Positions 17,601 through 24,569 of a stretch of 43,614 bases of DNA are shown in pieces. This DNA comes from Rubrivivax sp. (GTDB lineage Bacteria > Pseudomonadota > Gammaproteobacteria > Burkholderiales > Burkholderiaceae_C): NCBI GenBank assembly GCA_021300575.1, contig JAJTDM010000031.1:1-43614 (forward strand), read 5' to 3'. Position numbers and translations under genes: made by a program. The notes beneath the pieces were generated by a model, which was not told the origin of the DNA, made no database searches, and saw nothing but the letters and a program-made list of their open reading frames with translations. Position 1 is the first letter of the stretch; the number at the start of each line of letters is the position of its first letter.

Positions 17601-20517
17601 CGCCTTGGGGCGGGTTCTGTGCGATGGACGAGCCTGCGCCGCCGAAGTCGCTGTCGGGCTGGCCGTCGGGGCGGCCCAGGGTGTAGCCGCTGGTGCCGCC
17701 GGCGTCGAACGAGACGGTGACGGTGGTAGGCGCCGGAGGAGGTGCCGGGGGAGGTGGGGGGGGGGTTCCACTCCCCTCGTTGAGGAAGGTGACGTTGTCG
17801 AGGTAGAAGGTCTTGCCGGAGCCAGCGGTCCCAAAGTCAAAGAAGACACTGGCCTTGGCCAAGCCGAGTGTGTGGTTGGCGTTGCTGAAATCAAAGCTCA
17901 GGGTCTGCCAGGCCCCTGCCACCGTGGTCGTGGCTTGCACCTCGGCAAACTTCGGGCCGCCGGGCGGGTTGTCCAGGGTTTCGAGCTTCAGCAGCACCTT
18001 GGTACCGGCTTCAGGGGACCACACGCGCATGGTCACCAGTGGCTTCTCGGCTGTGGCCAGTTCACCGGTTGGCAGGCTGAGGAAGGTGGTACCGGCCCAG
18101 GTCTGGGCACCCGCAGACTTGACGATCTGGGCGACGCGGCCAGATGAACCTGTGGGCGGGTTGACGGCGATGGACGACCCCGCACCGCCGAAGTCGTAGT
18201 CCAGTTGTCCTGTCGGGTTGCCCAGGGTGTAGTTGCTGGTGTCGTCGACCTCGAAGGTGACGCGTACTCTGTTGGACGCTTGCGCGCCCTCGACTTTCAG
18301 GCCGGCATCTTCCACCGCAGCAGCTTGTGCGGAGGTCAGTGCCAGGCCTGCGGCCGTGAGCGACAGCTTGTCGATGCCGGCGTTCACCAGGGTCTGGGCG
18401 TTCGCCACCACCTCTTCGAGTTCGTCGGCATTGGCAACCCGCAAGGTCACCACATAGTCCGGGCCGGGGCTGGTCGAGCCCTCGGCGATGTCGCCGTCGG
18501 CGAACAAGTCTGAAGACAGCTCTTGGCCTTCGAACCCTTGCAGGCTGCCGATGCTGAGGCTGAGGGTCTTGTTCGCGCCGACCAGCTTGACCACCCGCAC
18601 GTTCTGGGCGGCGAGGTCTGACAAGGTGATGGCCTCGACCGCTGTGGCGTAGTCCAGGACGGCCTTGGCAGTGGTGTTGGCACTGCCCGGCAGATCGGCC
18701 ACCAGAAAAGCGGGCAGACCGTCCACCAGGAGATCCTGCCCAGCGTCCATCGAGAGGCGGTCCTTGTAGTCGGACTTCTGCTCTTCAATCGAACTGCCCA
18801 GGTCGTTGTCGAAGGCTGCTGCAGCCGCAGCGGCAGTGATCGACCCCTTCGCCACGTCTTCCATGGCCGTCAACAGCAGCGTCTGGCTGGCAGAGGCTGC
18901 TGCCTTGGCTTCGGCCAGTTGTTCAAGTGCCGCCGCACGGTCGGCCTGTGATGCGGCACCCGGGTTGGCTGCTACACGCCGGGCTTGCCAGAGCGCCATG
19001 TCACCGGTGGTGGACTCGTACGCATCGGCCACTGCAGTGGCTGATGCAAGCACCATCTGCTTCATACTCGCCAGCGATGTCTCGTCGGCCTCGGCGTTCT
19101 GCAGGGTGTCTGTGACGATCGACCCGAGCCTGTCGCTCAGCGGTGCAGGCGCACTGGTGCCGATGGAGGCGGCAGAGTCTTTCAGGGCGGCGCCCATGGC
19201 AGCCACGGCTTGGGTCAGTGAAGTCGCGGTTGCATCGCCCTGGCCGGCGACCACCGCCACTGCCTGCACCACGGCCAGGACTTGCTGCTGTACCGAGAAG
19301 ACAGTCTGGCCGAGGGCGGCCTGGGAGGCGTCACCCCGGTCCATGGCGGCGATGGGATCGAAGGTTTCGATATCCAGGTTTTCGGGAAGCCCCAGTGCGA
19401 CCTTCAGTTCCTTCTCCGTCAGGTCCGGATTCAGGGCCAGCACAAGTGTCAGCGGTGAGACGACTTTGACCGTGGGGTCACCAGAGGCCATCAGGCGGCC
19501 TACGGGATTGCCGGTCTCGATGTCCGTCCCGCCTTCCAGAACCACGATGCGCCCGTTGGAGCTGGGCGTGACCCCGGTGAGCTGGAAGTTGCCGTTTTCG
19601 TCCGTGACCGTCGAGACCTCTCCAGCATCCAGCACTCCGTCTGCGTCCGCGTCATAGAAAACCGTCGCACCCTTTACATAACCGTCTACCACCTTGGCGT
19701 TGAAGCTCAGGGGCTGGGGTGCGGCCGGGGCGGGTGGTGCGGCAGTGGGGCCCGGGGCGGGAGCCGGTGAAGGGGTCGCCACGGTGAGCCCCCCTCCTCC
19801 GAGGCCGGCCATGGCACTGATGCCCGCCACGGCGCCGATCAGCGTGGGCATGGACAGGCCTGCCGCCGCAGCGGGCGCGGCGCCGGCTGAAGAGGATCCC
19901 GTTGCCGCCGTTGAACCAATCGGGCTGACGGCTTCCGCGGGATTCGGTGCGGCTGCCACCGTCCAGGTCTGTGTGCTGTTCAGCGTGCTGGAAGTGGTAT
20001 CCACCGCAGCCGTTGCCGAGCCTGAGGCGCCTCCCCCGGATTCCGTGGATGTCGAGTTCGCGGCGTCAGGTGCGCCCATGGTGGGGCCGGAGTCACTCTC
20101 TCTTTGAAGCTTCTCAGACGCAGCGGGGGCCGCGAGTGCGGTTTGCGTTGCGTTGTTGACAGAGGATCGTTCAACCGACTCTGCTTGAAGGCCTTCCACC
20201 AGGGCCTCCAGCGTGCTTTCGATGGCGTGCTTGCCGCCAGTGCTGGCCGCTTCTTTGCCCGCCAGGCCGGGACCTTCAGCCGATGTCAGCGTGGCCTGAG
20301 CGGTTTCTTGGGCGCTGTGCTGCAGTTGCTCGGGCGATTCGCCTTCCGCTTCAGCCTGTTGCCGGTCCTGCCTGGGCAATTGGGACGCCTGGGCTGCCAT
20401 CGTCCACAGCGCTGCCAAGGTCAGGGACCCCAGGGCAGTTCGGCCCGACTTGGGCGTGTTCGTCTGCCCGTCACGCAATGCGGCGTTCAACTTGCGGTTC
20501 GAGGGGTTCTTGGACAT
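14617..20517 (-). CDS. giant multimodular GH16 beta-1,3-glucanase with adhesin-like scaffold
   Basis: This is a 1966-aa surface or secreted protein. Residues 1-46 have a basic stretch then a hydrophobic run ('LGSLTLAALWTMAAQASQ') that may be an unusual signal. Residues 50-220 are low-complexity Ala/Ser/Glu. A hydrophobic Gly-rich segment lies near 222-247. Residues 270-330 carry a Ca-site-like 'DADADGVLDAGE' domain. An Ala-rich helical part follows to about 600, then RTX-adhesin-like beta/alpha units (600-745). Four beta-sandwich modules follow: 751-913, 932-1100, 1110-1281 (different type) and 1291-1453. GH16 is at about 1463-1709 with 'GEIDIVEWAS' (E1579 nucleophile, D1581, E1584 acid/base). 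A tail with 'GIDVLELDEALVDAL' repeats ends the chain. It lies 71 nt downstream of the GH81 gene, same strand. Laminarinase activity is a family inference. Confidence 0.88.
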   Translation of the reverse strand: MSKNPSNRKLNAALRDGQTNTPKSGRTALGSLTLAALWTMAAQASQLPRQDRQQAEAEGESPEQLQHSAQETAQATLTSAEGPGLAGKEAASTGGKHAIESTLEALVEGLQAESVERSSVNNATQTALAAPAASEKLQRESDSGPTMGAPDAANSTSTESGGGASGSATAAVDTTSSTLNSTQTWTVAAAPNPAEAVSPIGSTAATGSSSAGAAPAAAAGLSMPTLIGAVAGISAMAGLGGGGLTVATPSPAPAPGPTAAPPAPAAPQPLSFNAKVVDGYVKGATVFYDADADGVLDAGEVSTVTDENGNFQLTGVTPSSNGRIVVLEGGTDIETGNPVGRLMASGDPTVKVVSPLTLVLALNPDLTEKELKVALGLPENLDIETFDPIAAMDRGDASQAALGQTVFSVQQQVLAVVQAVAVVAGQGDATATSLTQAVAAMGAALKDSAASIGTSAPAPLSDRLGSIVTDTLQNAEADETSLASMKQMVLASATAVADAYESTTGDMALWQARRVAANPGAASQADRAAALEQLAEAKAAASASQTLLLTAMEDVAKGSITAAAAAAAFDNDLGSSIEEQKSDYKDRLSMDAGQDLLVDGLPAFLVADLPGSANTTAKAVLDYATAVEAITLSDLAAQNVRVVKLVGANKTLSLSIGSLQGFEGQELSSDLFADGDIAEGSTSPGPDYVVTLRVANADELEEVVANAQTLVNAGIDKLSLTAAGLALTSAQAAAVEDAGLKVEGAQASNRVRVTFEVDDTSNYTLGNPTGQLDYDFGGAGSSIAVNPPTGSSGRVAQIVKSAGAQTWAGTTFLSLPTGELATAEKPLVTMRVWSPEAGTKVLLKLETLDNPPGGPKFAEVQATTTVAGAWQTLSFDFSNANHTLGLAKASVFFDFGTAGSGKTFYLDNVTFLNEGSGTPPPPPPAPPPAPTTVTVSFDAGGTSGYTLGRPDGQPDSDFGGAGSSIAQNPPQGASGAVAQVVKSTGAETWAGTTFLSLPAGELITPSSQTATMRVWSPEAGTIVRLKLEDSTDGTKTVETNATTTTQANTWQTLTFNFANPASGTNPLNHANTFNKASVFFDFGTPGSGKTFYFDDVKFLDAVAPPPPPELTDLQLFSSTAASEDFASQFTGVETFGNGATFNFATADDPHDVYARVGSVVSGEGYGNDINVAFAAFTALGAGFADGYEAFSIKVANTPNGRLEVKLIGGGADSVANIELATYAGATNLGNGWFNVAIAFTDFTNPANIANHSGYLIGMPGDNGANQFTFYFTDIELLAQVPTPEPNPTRPINVTFESIDATGFTLGHPQGQPDSDFGGAGSSIATNPPQGASGAVAQVVKVNGALTYAGTTFLSLPSGELATAEKPLVTMRVWSPEAGTKVLLKLETLDNAPGGPNNAEVEATTTVAGAWQTLSFDFSGANHALSLAKASVFFDFGTTGSGKTFYFDNVSFLNSANALATPGTLVFSDEFGGAVHDGASAAAAPAAHWTRETGTGNNGWGNNELQVYTNNLSNAFVEDGTLHIVANKTGSSITSARLKSDLPDLDPYGYMEIRAKLPSELGAWPAIWLLGNGTWPDTGEIDIVEWASMFSDTKAQAALHFKGDNNQTVKTYGDTSYKASTTLSSIIDTFHTYQLWWTPESIRIGVDGNVNTAHFEYLKPGNATTSWWPFGNAMDIILNLAIGGTMGGAVPGDDFQYTMEVDYVRVYQQGTSFDAGQVLSAAAGGNNAALLQSVAGAATAYTEIDLGHVQALVSSSGAQTLGEVDGLLTSSTTGALPRLASAGIDVLELDEALVDALGSADIDLDASPLGSALQVTARPDAGEGTTAYLQASLLDLQKVGIDRVLTPDVTQAVVIALRDSGDSASLPSTTGGPFFVHRADQTVTVLLDQDDLTALLGQTGALDALAASGVTHLKTDTSVTAEGLQALSAALASGSLGLENTSALNPAELALLGLGIPPENPFGLPPL
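16159..18267 (-). repeat. three homologous carbohydrate-binding-like modules plus one divergent module
   Basis: Within the GH16 gene, the segments 17779-18267, 17218-17724 and 16159-16647 encode copies of one approximately 165-aa beta-sandwich module. Each has 'YTLG.P.GQ.D.DFGGAGSSI', 'AGTTFLSLP.GEL', 'TMRVWSPEAGT' and 'KASVFFDFGT.GSGKTFY'. Copies one and three are nearly identical over long stretches, suggesting recent duplication or gene conversion. The module at 16675-17190 is unrelated in sequence ('GVETFGNGATFNFATADDPH') and sits between the second and third copies. The first two copies are separated by a Pro-rich linker. Confidence 0.85.
17756..17765 (-). repeat. G10 homopolymer inside the GH16 gene
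   Basis: Ten consecutive G on the plus strand encode part of the Pro-rich linker between the first and second beta-sandwich modules. Tracts of this length can slip in replication. Gain or loss of one base would truncate the protein before the GH16 domain. Confidence 0.8.
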
Positions 20518-20588
20518 GGTCGGGTTCCGAAGGTGGAAGGGGTATTCGAGTCAGCTGCGGCGGCGCACAGGCTGCCGAGGAGTGGCGT

Positions 20589-22877
20589 TCAAGGCGCAGG
20601 GCCCTCGCGCATGCCCAGGCTTCGAGACGGCACTTGGATCACGGTGCCATCACTGAACGCGACGGTTCTTTGCTCAGGTCCGGCGTTGTAGGCAAGGTAG
20701 GTGCGCTGACCGCTCTTGCGGCGCAGCACCGTGTACAGCGCCGTATCGGCGGTGACCTGGAAGTCTGGTGTGCCAAGGTGTTGAAGTGTGAGCATCCAGT
20801 GAAGTGCGTGGCTGCGGGTGTCACCGAACTCCACCGAGCCCCAGCGATCCCAACGCTTGAGTGCCTCCTCAGGATCGACCAGCGCCAGATACTTGGCGAA
20901 GATGTCCTGCCAGATGTCCGCGGGCTTGGCTGCCTTGCCGCGCGCAGCGTAGATCCGGCTTTCCTCTTCCAAGGTGCCCAGGCTGCGGCGTACGAAGGCA
21001 GGATTGAGGCCGAGGTAGGTGGAGGCCGTGGTGATGGGCAGCAGGTTGATGCCCTTGATCTGCCTGGGCTCATCGGTCCACCAAGTGTTGTGCGCGATCT
21101 TGCCGCCGAACAGCATGCTGACTTCCGCGCTGCGGTATTCGGGCGGCAGGACCAGGCGATGGATGTCGAACCAATAGTGCTGGATGGCTTCGATCTCGGT
21201 GGTGTAGAGCCAGATCCCCAGATCCCGAAGGTCTTTGCGGCCTTGGACCTCTCCCCACAGGATCAGCCCCACCCACGCATTGACGGCTTCAGAAGAACTC
21301 TCCTGGTTGTTTCCCCAGCCCCCCATGGCGTTGCCTGATGCCCAGGAGTGGCCTTCGTAAGGGTCGAAGTTGCGCAGAAAGGGGAATTCCCGGCTTCCAC
21401 GCTGGGTAGTGGCGATGTCTTCGATGAGCAGATCGACGACCCCACCCCACCGGTGCGGCGCGGCCCACTCGGGGTCCCGTAGCGCAATCTCGGCGGCACT
21501 TCGGATCCAGTACCCGTAGTGGAAGTGGTGGTCGTTCATCTGTTCGACGCTGAAGTACTCCTCCGGGTAGGCGAGCAATGTCCCGATGGTGGTGTCGCGC
21601 AGGAAGTAGGTCTTGCGGTCGGCGCCCGAGAACCAGGACTCCATGCGCCGGCGTACCAGGTCGATCAGCCGGTCGCGCCCGCGAACATCGCCTTGAGCTT
21701 CGAAGACATCGGCCAGCTTCAGAATGCGCTGCAGGCCCTTGCCTTGCCAGTAGGACCCTTTGCCGATCTCCAGCATCATGCGGCGTGCGTTGGTCATGTC
21801 GCTGTCCATCACGCCCGGCAAATCCTTGCCTGCTGGTGAGACGCTGAGTTGGACACCCGGCCACCGGGGCACGAACCCTTGGTAGGTGGTCTGGGTGGTG
21901 AAGGTGTTGTCCGCCAGCAGCCTGATGCGCCCACGCAAGGTGTCGAACGCGGGCCCGAGGCGGCCTTCGACCAGCGGGTTGCGGAACCAGTGATGAGGGT
22001 ACAGACCCAGCAGCGGCCTGCGCTCTTCGCCTTCCATGGGCCGGGTGCTGGCCGTGAAGCGCGTGGTGACGCGACTGTCGCGGCTGTCATAGGCCCAGTC
22101 CACCTTCGTGCCGTTCAGGAAGGCGAACGCGTGGCGCGTCATCAGTTCGAAGGTCTCGGGCCGCTCATCGGGCAACGCGGCCAGGGACAGGTAACCGCGA
22201 CCACTTGGCGGCAAGGCTTGCCATGTGGATTCGCCATTGCGGCTCCATGGAGTTCCCGAGGGCGCGAAAACAGCGTAGGCGGTGGCACCGACCTTCACCC
22301 GAAGAGCATGCGGCAGCGCAGGGTCGGGAGCAGCGTTGGCGCCTGGCGGCAGCGCAACCTGGAACCCTCCAGTGGACAAGATGAACTGCACATAGGGGCT
22401 GCCGTGAGCCACCCGCGCACGCAGACGGTCATCGCCACGGGCCCAATCAATCTCGATCGACCAGTCATCATGGTCCGAAAGCCGGTGCGTGCCGCTTGTG
22501 AAGGCCGTTGGCGTCACGACGATGGGGTTTCGGTGGGCTGCGTGGATTTCCGTATCCCTGCGCTCGGTCTCCACCGCGATACGTACCGGCAGCGCCACCT
22601 CCAGACCCTGTGGCAAGGCACGCACCGAAAGCGGGTGCGCGAAGACGGGCTCGGGCTTGCCCGGGTACATCAGGTTGGAATACCACTGGTTCGTCGGCGC
22701 AGCACGCCTGAGCATGTCAGGTGTTCGAAGAGGTGCTGGATCGGGCAACCTGTCAGCGCCTGATCGCACCGTGGTGTGGACGACCGCGCTGCCCACCCGC
22801 ATGCCTTCAGCGCAAGCCTGTCCCACAGCGAAGCCCGCTACGGCCAGCAACGCGCACAGGACACGGTGAGGATTCAT
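20589..22877 (-). CDS. GH81 endo-beta-1,3-glucanase
   Basis: This 762-aa secreted enzyme is of glycoside hydrolase family 81, which cuts beta-1,3-glucans with inversion. The signal peptide is 'MNPHRVLCALLAVAGFAVGQ', with cleavage likely after ACA (residue 24). Family marks are 'PTNQWYSNLMYPG' (about 61-73), 'NDHHFHYGYWIRSAAEIA' (448-465, D449 as a catalytic candidate), 'DPYEGHSWASGNA' (505-517) and 'NNQESSSEAVNAW' (523-535, E526/E530 as catalytic candidates). The ATG at 22877 is chosen because it starts the signal peptide; the upstream GTG/ATG region overlaps the operator. It is the first gene of the GH81-GH16 unit and is divergent from the outer-membrane barrel gene. Confidence 0.93.
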   Translation of the reverse strand: MNPHRVLCALLAVAGFAVGQACAEGMRVGSAVVHTTVRSGADRLPDPAPLRTPDMLRRAAPTNQWYSNLMYPGKPEPVFAHPLSVRALPQGLEVALPVRIAVETERRDTEIHAAHRNPIVVTPTAFTSGTHRLSDHDDWSIEIDWARGDDRLRARVAHGSPYVQFILSTGGFQVALPPGANAAPDPALPHALRVKVGATAYAVFAPSGTPWSRNGESTWQALPPSGRGYLSLAALPDERPETFELMTRHAFAFLNGTKVDWAYDSRDSRVTTRFTASTRPMEGEERRPLLGLYPHHWFRNPLVEGRLGPAFDTLRGRIRLLADNTFTTQTTYQGFVPRWPGVQLSVSPAGKDLPGVMDSDMTNARRMMLEIGKGSYWQGKGLQRILKLADVFEAQGDVRGRDRLIDLVRRRMESWFSGADRKTYFLRDTTIGTLLAYPEEYFSVEQMNDHHFHYGYWIRSAAEIALRDPEWAAPHRWGGVVDLLIEDIATTQRGSREFPFLRNFDPYEGHSWASGNAMGGWGNNQESSSEAVNAWVGLILWGEVQGRKDLRDLGIWLYTTEIEAIQHYWFDIHRLVLPPEYRSAEVSMLFGGKIAHNTWWTDEPRQIKGINLLPITTASTYLGLNPAFVRRSLGTLEEESRIYAARGKAAKPADIWQDIFAKYLALVDPEEALKRWDRWGSVEFGDTRSHALHWMLTLQHLGTPDFQVTADTALYTVLRRKSGQRTYLAYNAGPEQRTVAFSDGTVIQVPSRSLGMREGPAP

Positions 22878-22909
22878 GGGGCGAGCCGACCTGGAGTTGC
22901 CACGCGAGT

Positions 22910-22939
22910 ATGATAATGAAAGCGCTTTCAAGAGGTCAA
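22910..22939 (-). promoter_or_regulatory. promoter and LacI-type operator for GH81-GH16
   Basis: On the minus strand TTGACC (22934-22939) and TATCAT (22910-22915) are 18 bp apart. The perfect palindrome TGAAAGCGCTTTCA (22917-22930) lies between them. A repressor bound here would block RNA polymerase. The same 14-mer occurs at two other promoters in the locus. Confidence 0.75.
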
Positions 22940-23011
22940 TGTCAGGACTTACCCTTGTCAGAACTTACCCTCGATCCGTGTCGACGGGCCTTGCGGAGCG
23001 CGCGTCAGCGG

Positions 23012-23056
23012 TTGACCGTGTCGTTGCCGGTGCGCTATGCTGTGAAAGCGCTTTCA
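23012..23056 (+). promoter_or_regulatory. promoter and LacI-type operator for the barrel-GH17 unit
   Basis: TTGACC (23012-23017) and TATGCT (23036-23041) are 18 bp apart. The palindrome TGAAAGCGCTTTCA (23043-23056) begins two bases after the -10, covering the expected start of transcription. The leader to the ATG at 23188 would be about 140 nt. Confidence 0.75.
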
Positions 23057-23187
23057 AGTTGTGGGCTTGCGAGCCTGGCTCGCTTCAAGTGCGGACGATT
23101 CTTATGGATCGACTGATCAACACAAGCCTGCACAGCTGCACCAGCATCGAGGCGCAAGCCGTCCGAACCCTGACCACAGGACACGAC

Positions 23188-24558
23188 ATGGGTGAACCCT
23201 ACGCATCAAGCCAGACTTCTTCGCGCGGTGCGCGCGCATTGACCGAACGCGTCTTCGCGATTCGTGGTCGAACCGGGAGCGCCGGCGTTGCCCTGCTGGG
23301 CGCCCTGTGGTGTCCTGTGCCCGCTGCGGCCCTTGACTTTGGTCCCTTCGTGTTGAACGGGTTCATCAAGAACGAATTCGTTTACAAGACCCGGCAATGT
23401 CCTTCATGCCAGGTGGAGATCGGCGAAAGCAAGCAGAAGGCTTGGGCCGATGCCCTGGCCTCAGGTGCGCCGTATGAAACCCGCACTGTCCAGACGGTGC
23501 TGTTTCAACCGTGGCTCGGGGCCAACTTTGATCTGGGCCAGGGTGTTCGCTTGTCGGGCCTGCTGAGCCAGAGACGCCGGGACGGCGACAGCGACATCCC
23601 CGGCTTCTTCTACGAGCGCAACGTCGCCGTCTCGCATGAGAAGTACGGGCGGCTTGCCATTGGTGCGATGCCCACGCGTTCGTGGGCGGTTGCAGACTAC
23701 CCCTACGGCAGCAACGTCGGGCAGGCTGAACCATGGTCTTCCAGCGGGGCCGGATACGGCTTGCTGACCAAAGCGGTTCGGTACACCAGCCGTCCCTTCG
23801 ATGTGGCCGAAGGTGACCTGGTGCTGGAGATGACGCTTGATCGGGGCGACACGGGTTTCCGCGTCAACAAGCCGCGATTGGTGGAGCTTTACGGTCAGTA
23901 TGTGAAAGGTGACCTGGTGGTGGACACCATCTTGCAGCACGCCCGCAACGGTACCCCGTCAGCGTGGGGGCATGGACCCTTCACTGGTCTCACTCCTTTT
24001 CCGGCTGACGATGCGTTGCTGAGGTCCTCCAGCCAGGCCATCGTGATGGTGATGGCGCGCTACCAGATCGACGCCCGGTGGGAGGCCTCCGGTGGCATCC
24101 GACACAACCGCTGGAGCGGCGCCAATGCGGTGATGACCGCGCCGGCCACGGCCACTACCGGTGCGCAGTGGAACTCGATGTTCAACGTGGACTGGAACGG
24201 CGTCCGTGATGGCATGACCGACCCAGGATACGCTGCCCGTTCATTGGACTTGATGGCGGGTGTCCGCTACCGGATGGGCCCCTGGACCTGGTCTGCCGGA
24301 GTGACCCATCTGGGCAAGGCGTCTACAGCGAACCCGAGTGAGCGTGGCCAGCGCAACACAGCCACGATCGGGTCGCTGGGGCTCAACCACGATTTCGGCA
24401 ACGGACTTCAGGCCTATCTGCTCGCAGGGGCTGTTCGCTACGGGCGGCTTGGTTTGTCTCCCATGTCGATGCCCGACAACGCTGCCTTCAGCGGTGTGGA
24501 TTCACGCGCCCACCGCAGCGGTCAATCGATGGGCCTTGGGGTTGTCTACACGTTCTGA
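23188..24558 (+). CDS. predicted outer-membrane beta-barrel (porin-like) protein
   Basis: This 456-aa protein has a long basic N-terminus, then a hydrophobic stretch 'AGVALLGALWCPVPAAA' as signal peptide, and a mature chain starting 'LDFGPFVLNGFIKNEFVY'. The rest alternates polar and aromatic residues in strand-like blocks ('LMAGVRYRMGPWTWSAGVTH', 'AYLLAGAVRYGRLGL') and ends in '...VVYTF'. The terminal Phe is the classic recognition signal for outer-membrane barrels. A start at 23104 is possible but would lengthen an already long n-region. It lies 11 nt before the GH17 start and behind the operator, so it probably passes beta-glucan oligosaccharides. It is not a TonB-dependent receptor: no plug domain and too short. 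Confidence 0.75.
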   Translation: MGEPYASSQTSSRGARALTERVFAIRGRTGSAGVALLGALWCPVPAAALDFGPFVLNGFIKNEFVYKTRQCPSCQVEIGESKQKAWADALASGAPYETRTVQTVLFQPWLGANFDLGQGVRLSGLLSQRRRDGDSDIPGFFYERNVAVSHEKYGRLAIGAMPTRSWAVADYPYGSNVGQAEPWSSSGAGYGLLTKAVRYTSRPFDVAEGDLVLEMTLDRGDTGFRVNKPRLVELYGQYVKGDLVVDTILQHARNGTPSAWGHGPFTGLTPFPADDALLRSSSQAIVMVMARYQIDARWEASGGIRHNRWSGANAVMTAPATATTGAQWNSMFNVDWNGVRDGMTDPGYAARSLDLMAGVRYRMGPWTWSAGVTHLGKASTANPSERGQRNTATIGSLGLNHDFGNGLQAYLLAGAVRYGRLGLSPMSMPDNAAFSGVDSRAHRSGQSMGLGVVYTF

Positions 24559-24569
24559 GGTTGCCGATC

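Noticed and set aside
14617..20517. CRISPR-like repeated DNA suggested by the recurring segments
   Set aside because: The repeats are approximately 500-bp coding modules with protein-level conservation, not short repeats with regular spacers.
23188..24558. TonB-dependent receptor for glucan uptake
   Set aside because: It is too short, with no plug domain and no TonB box. The features fit a simple barrel.
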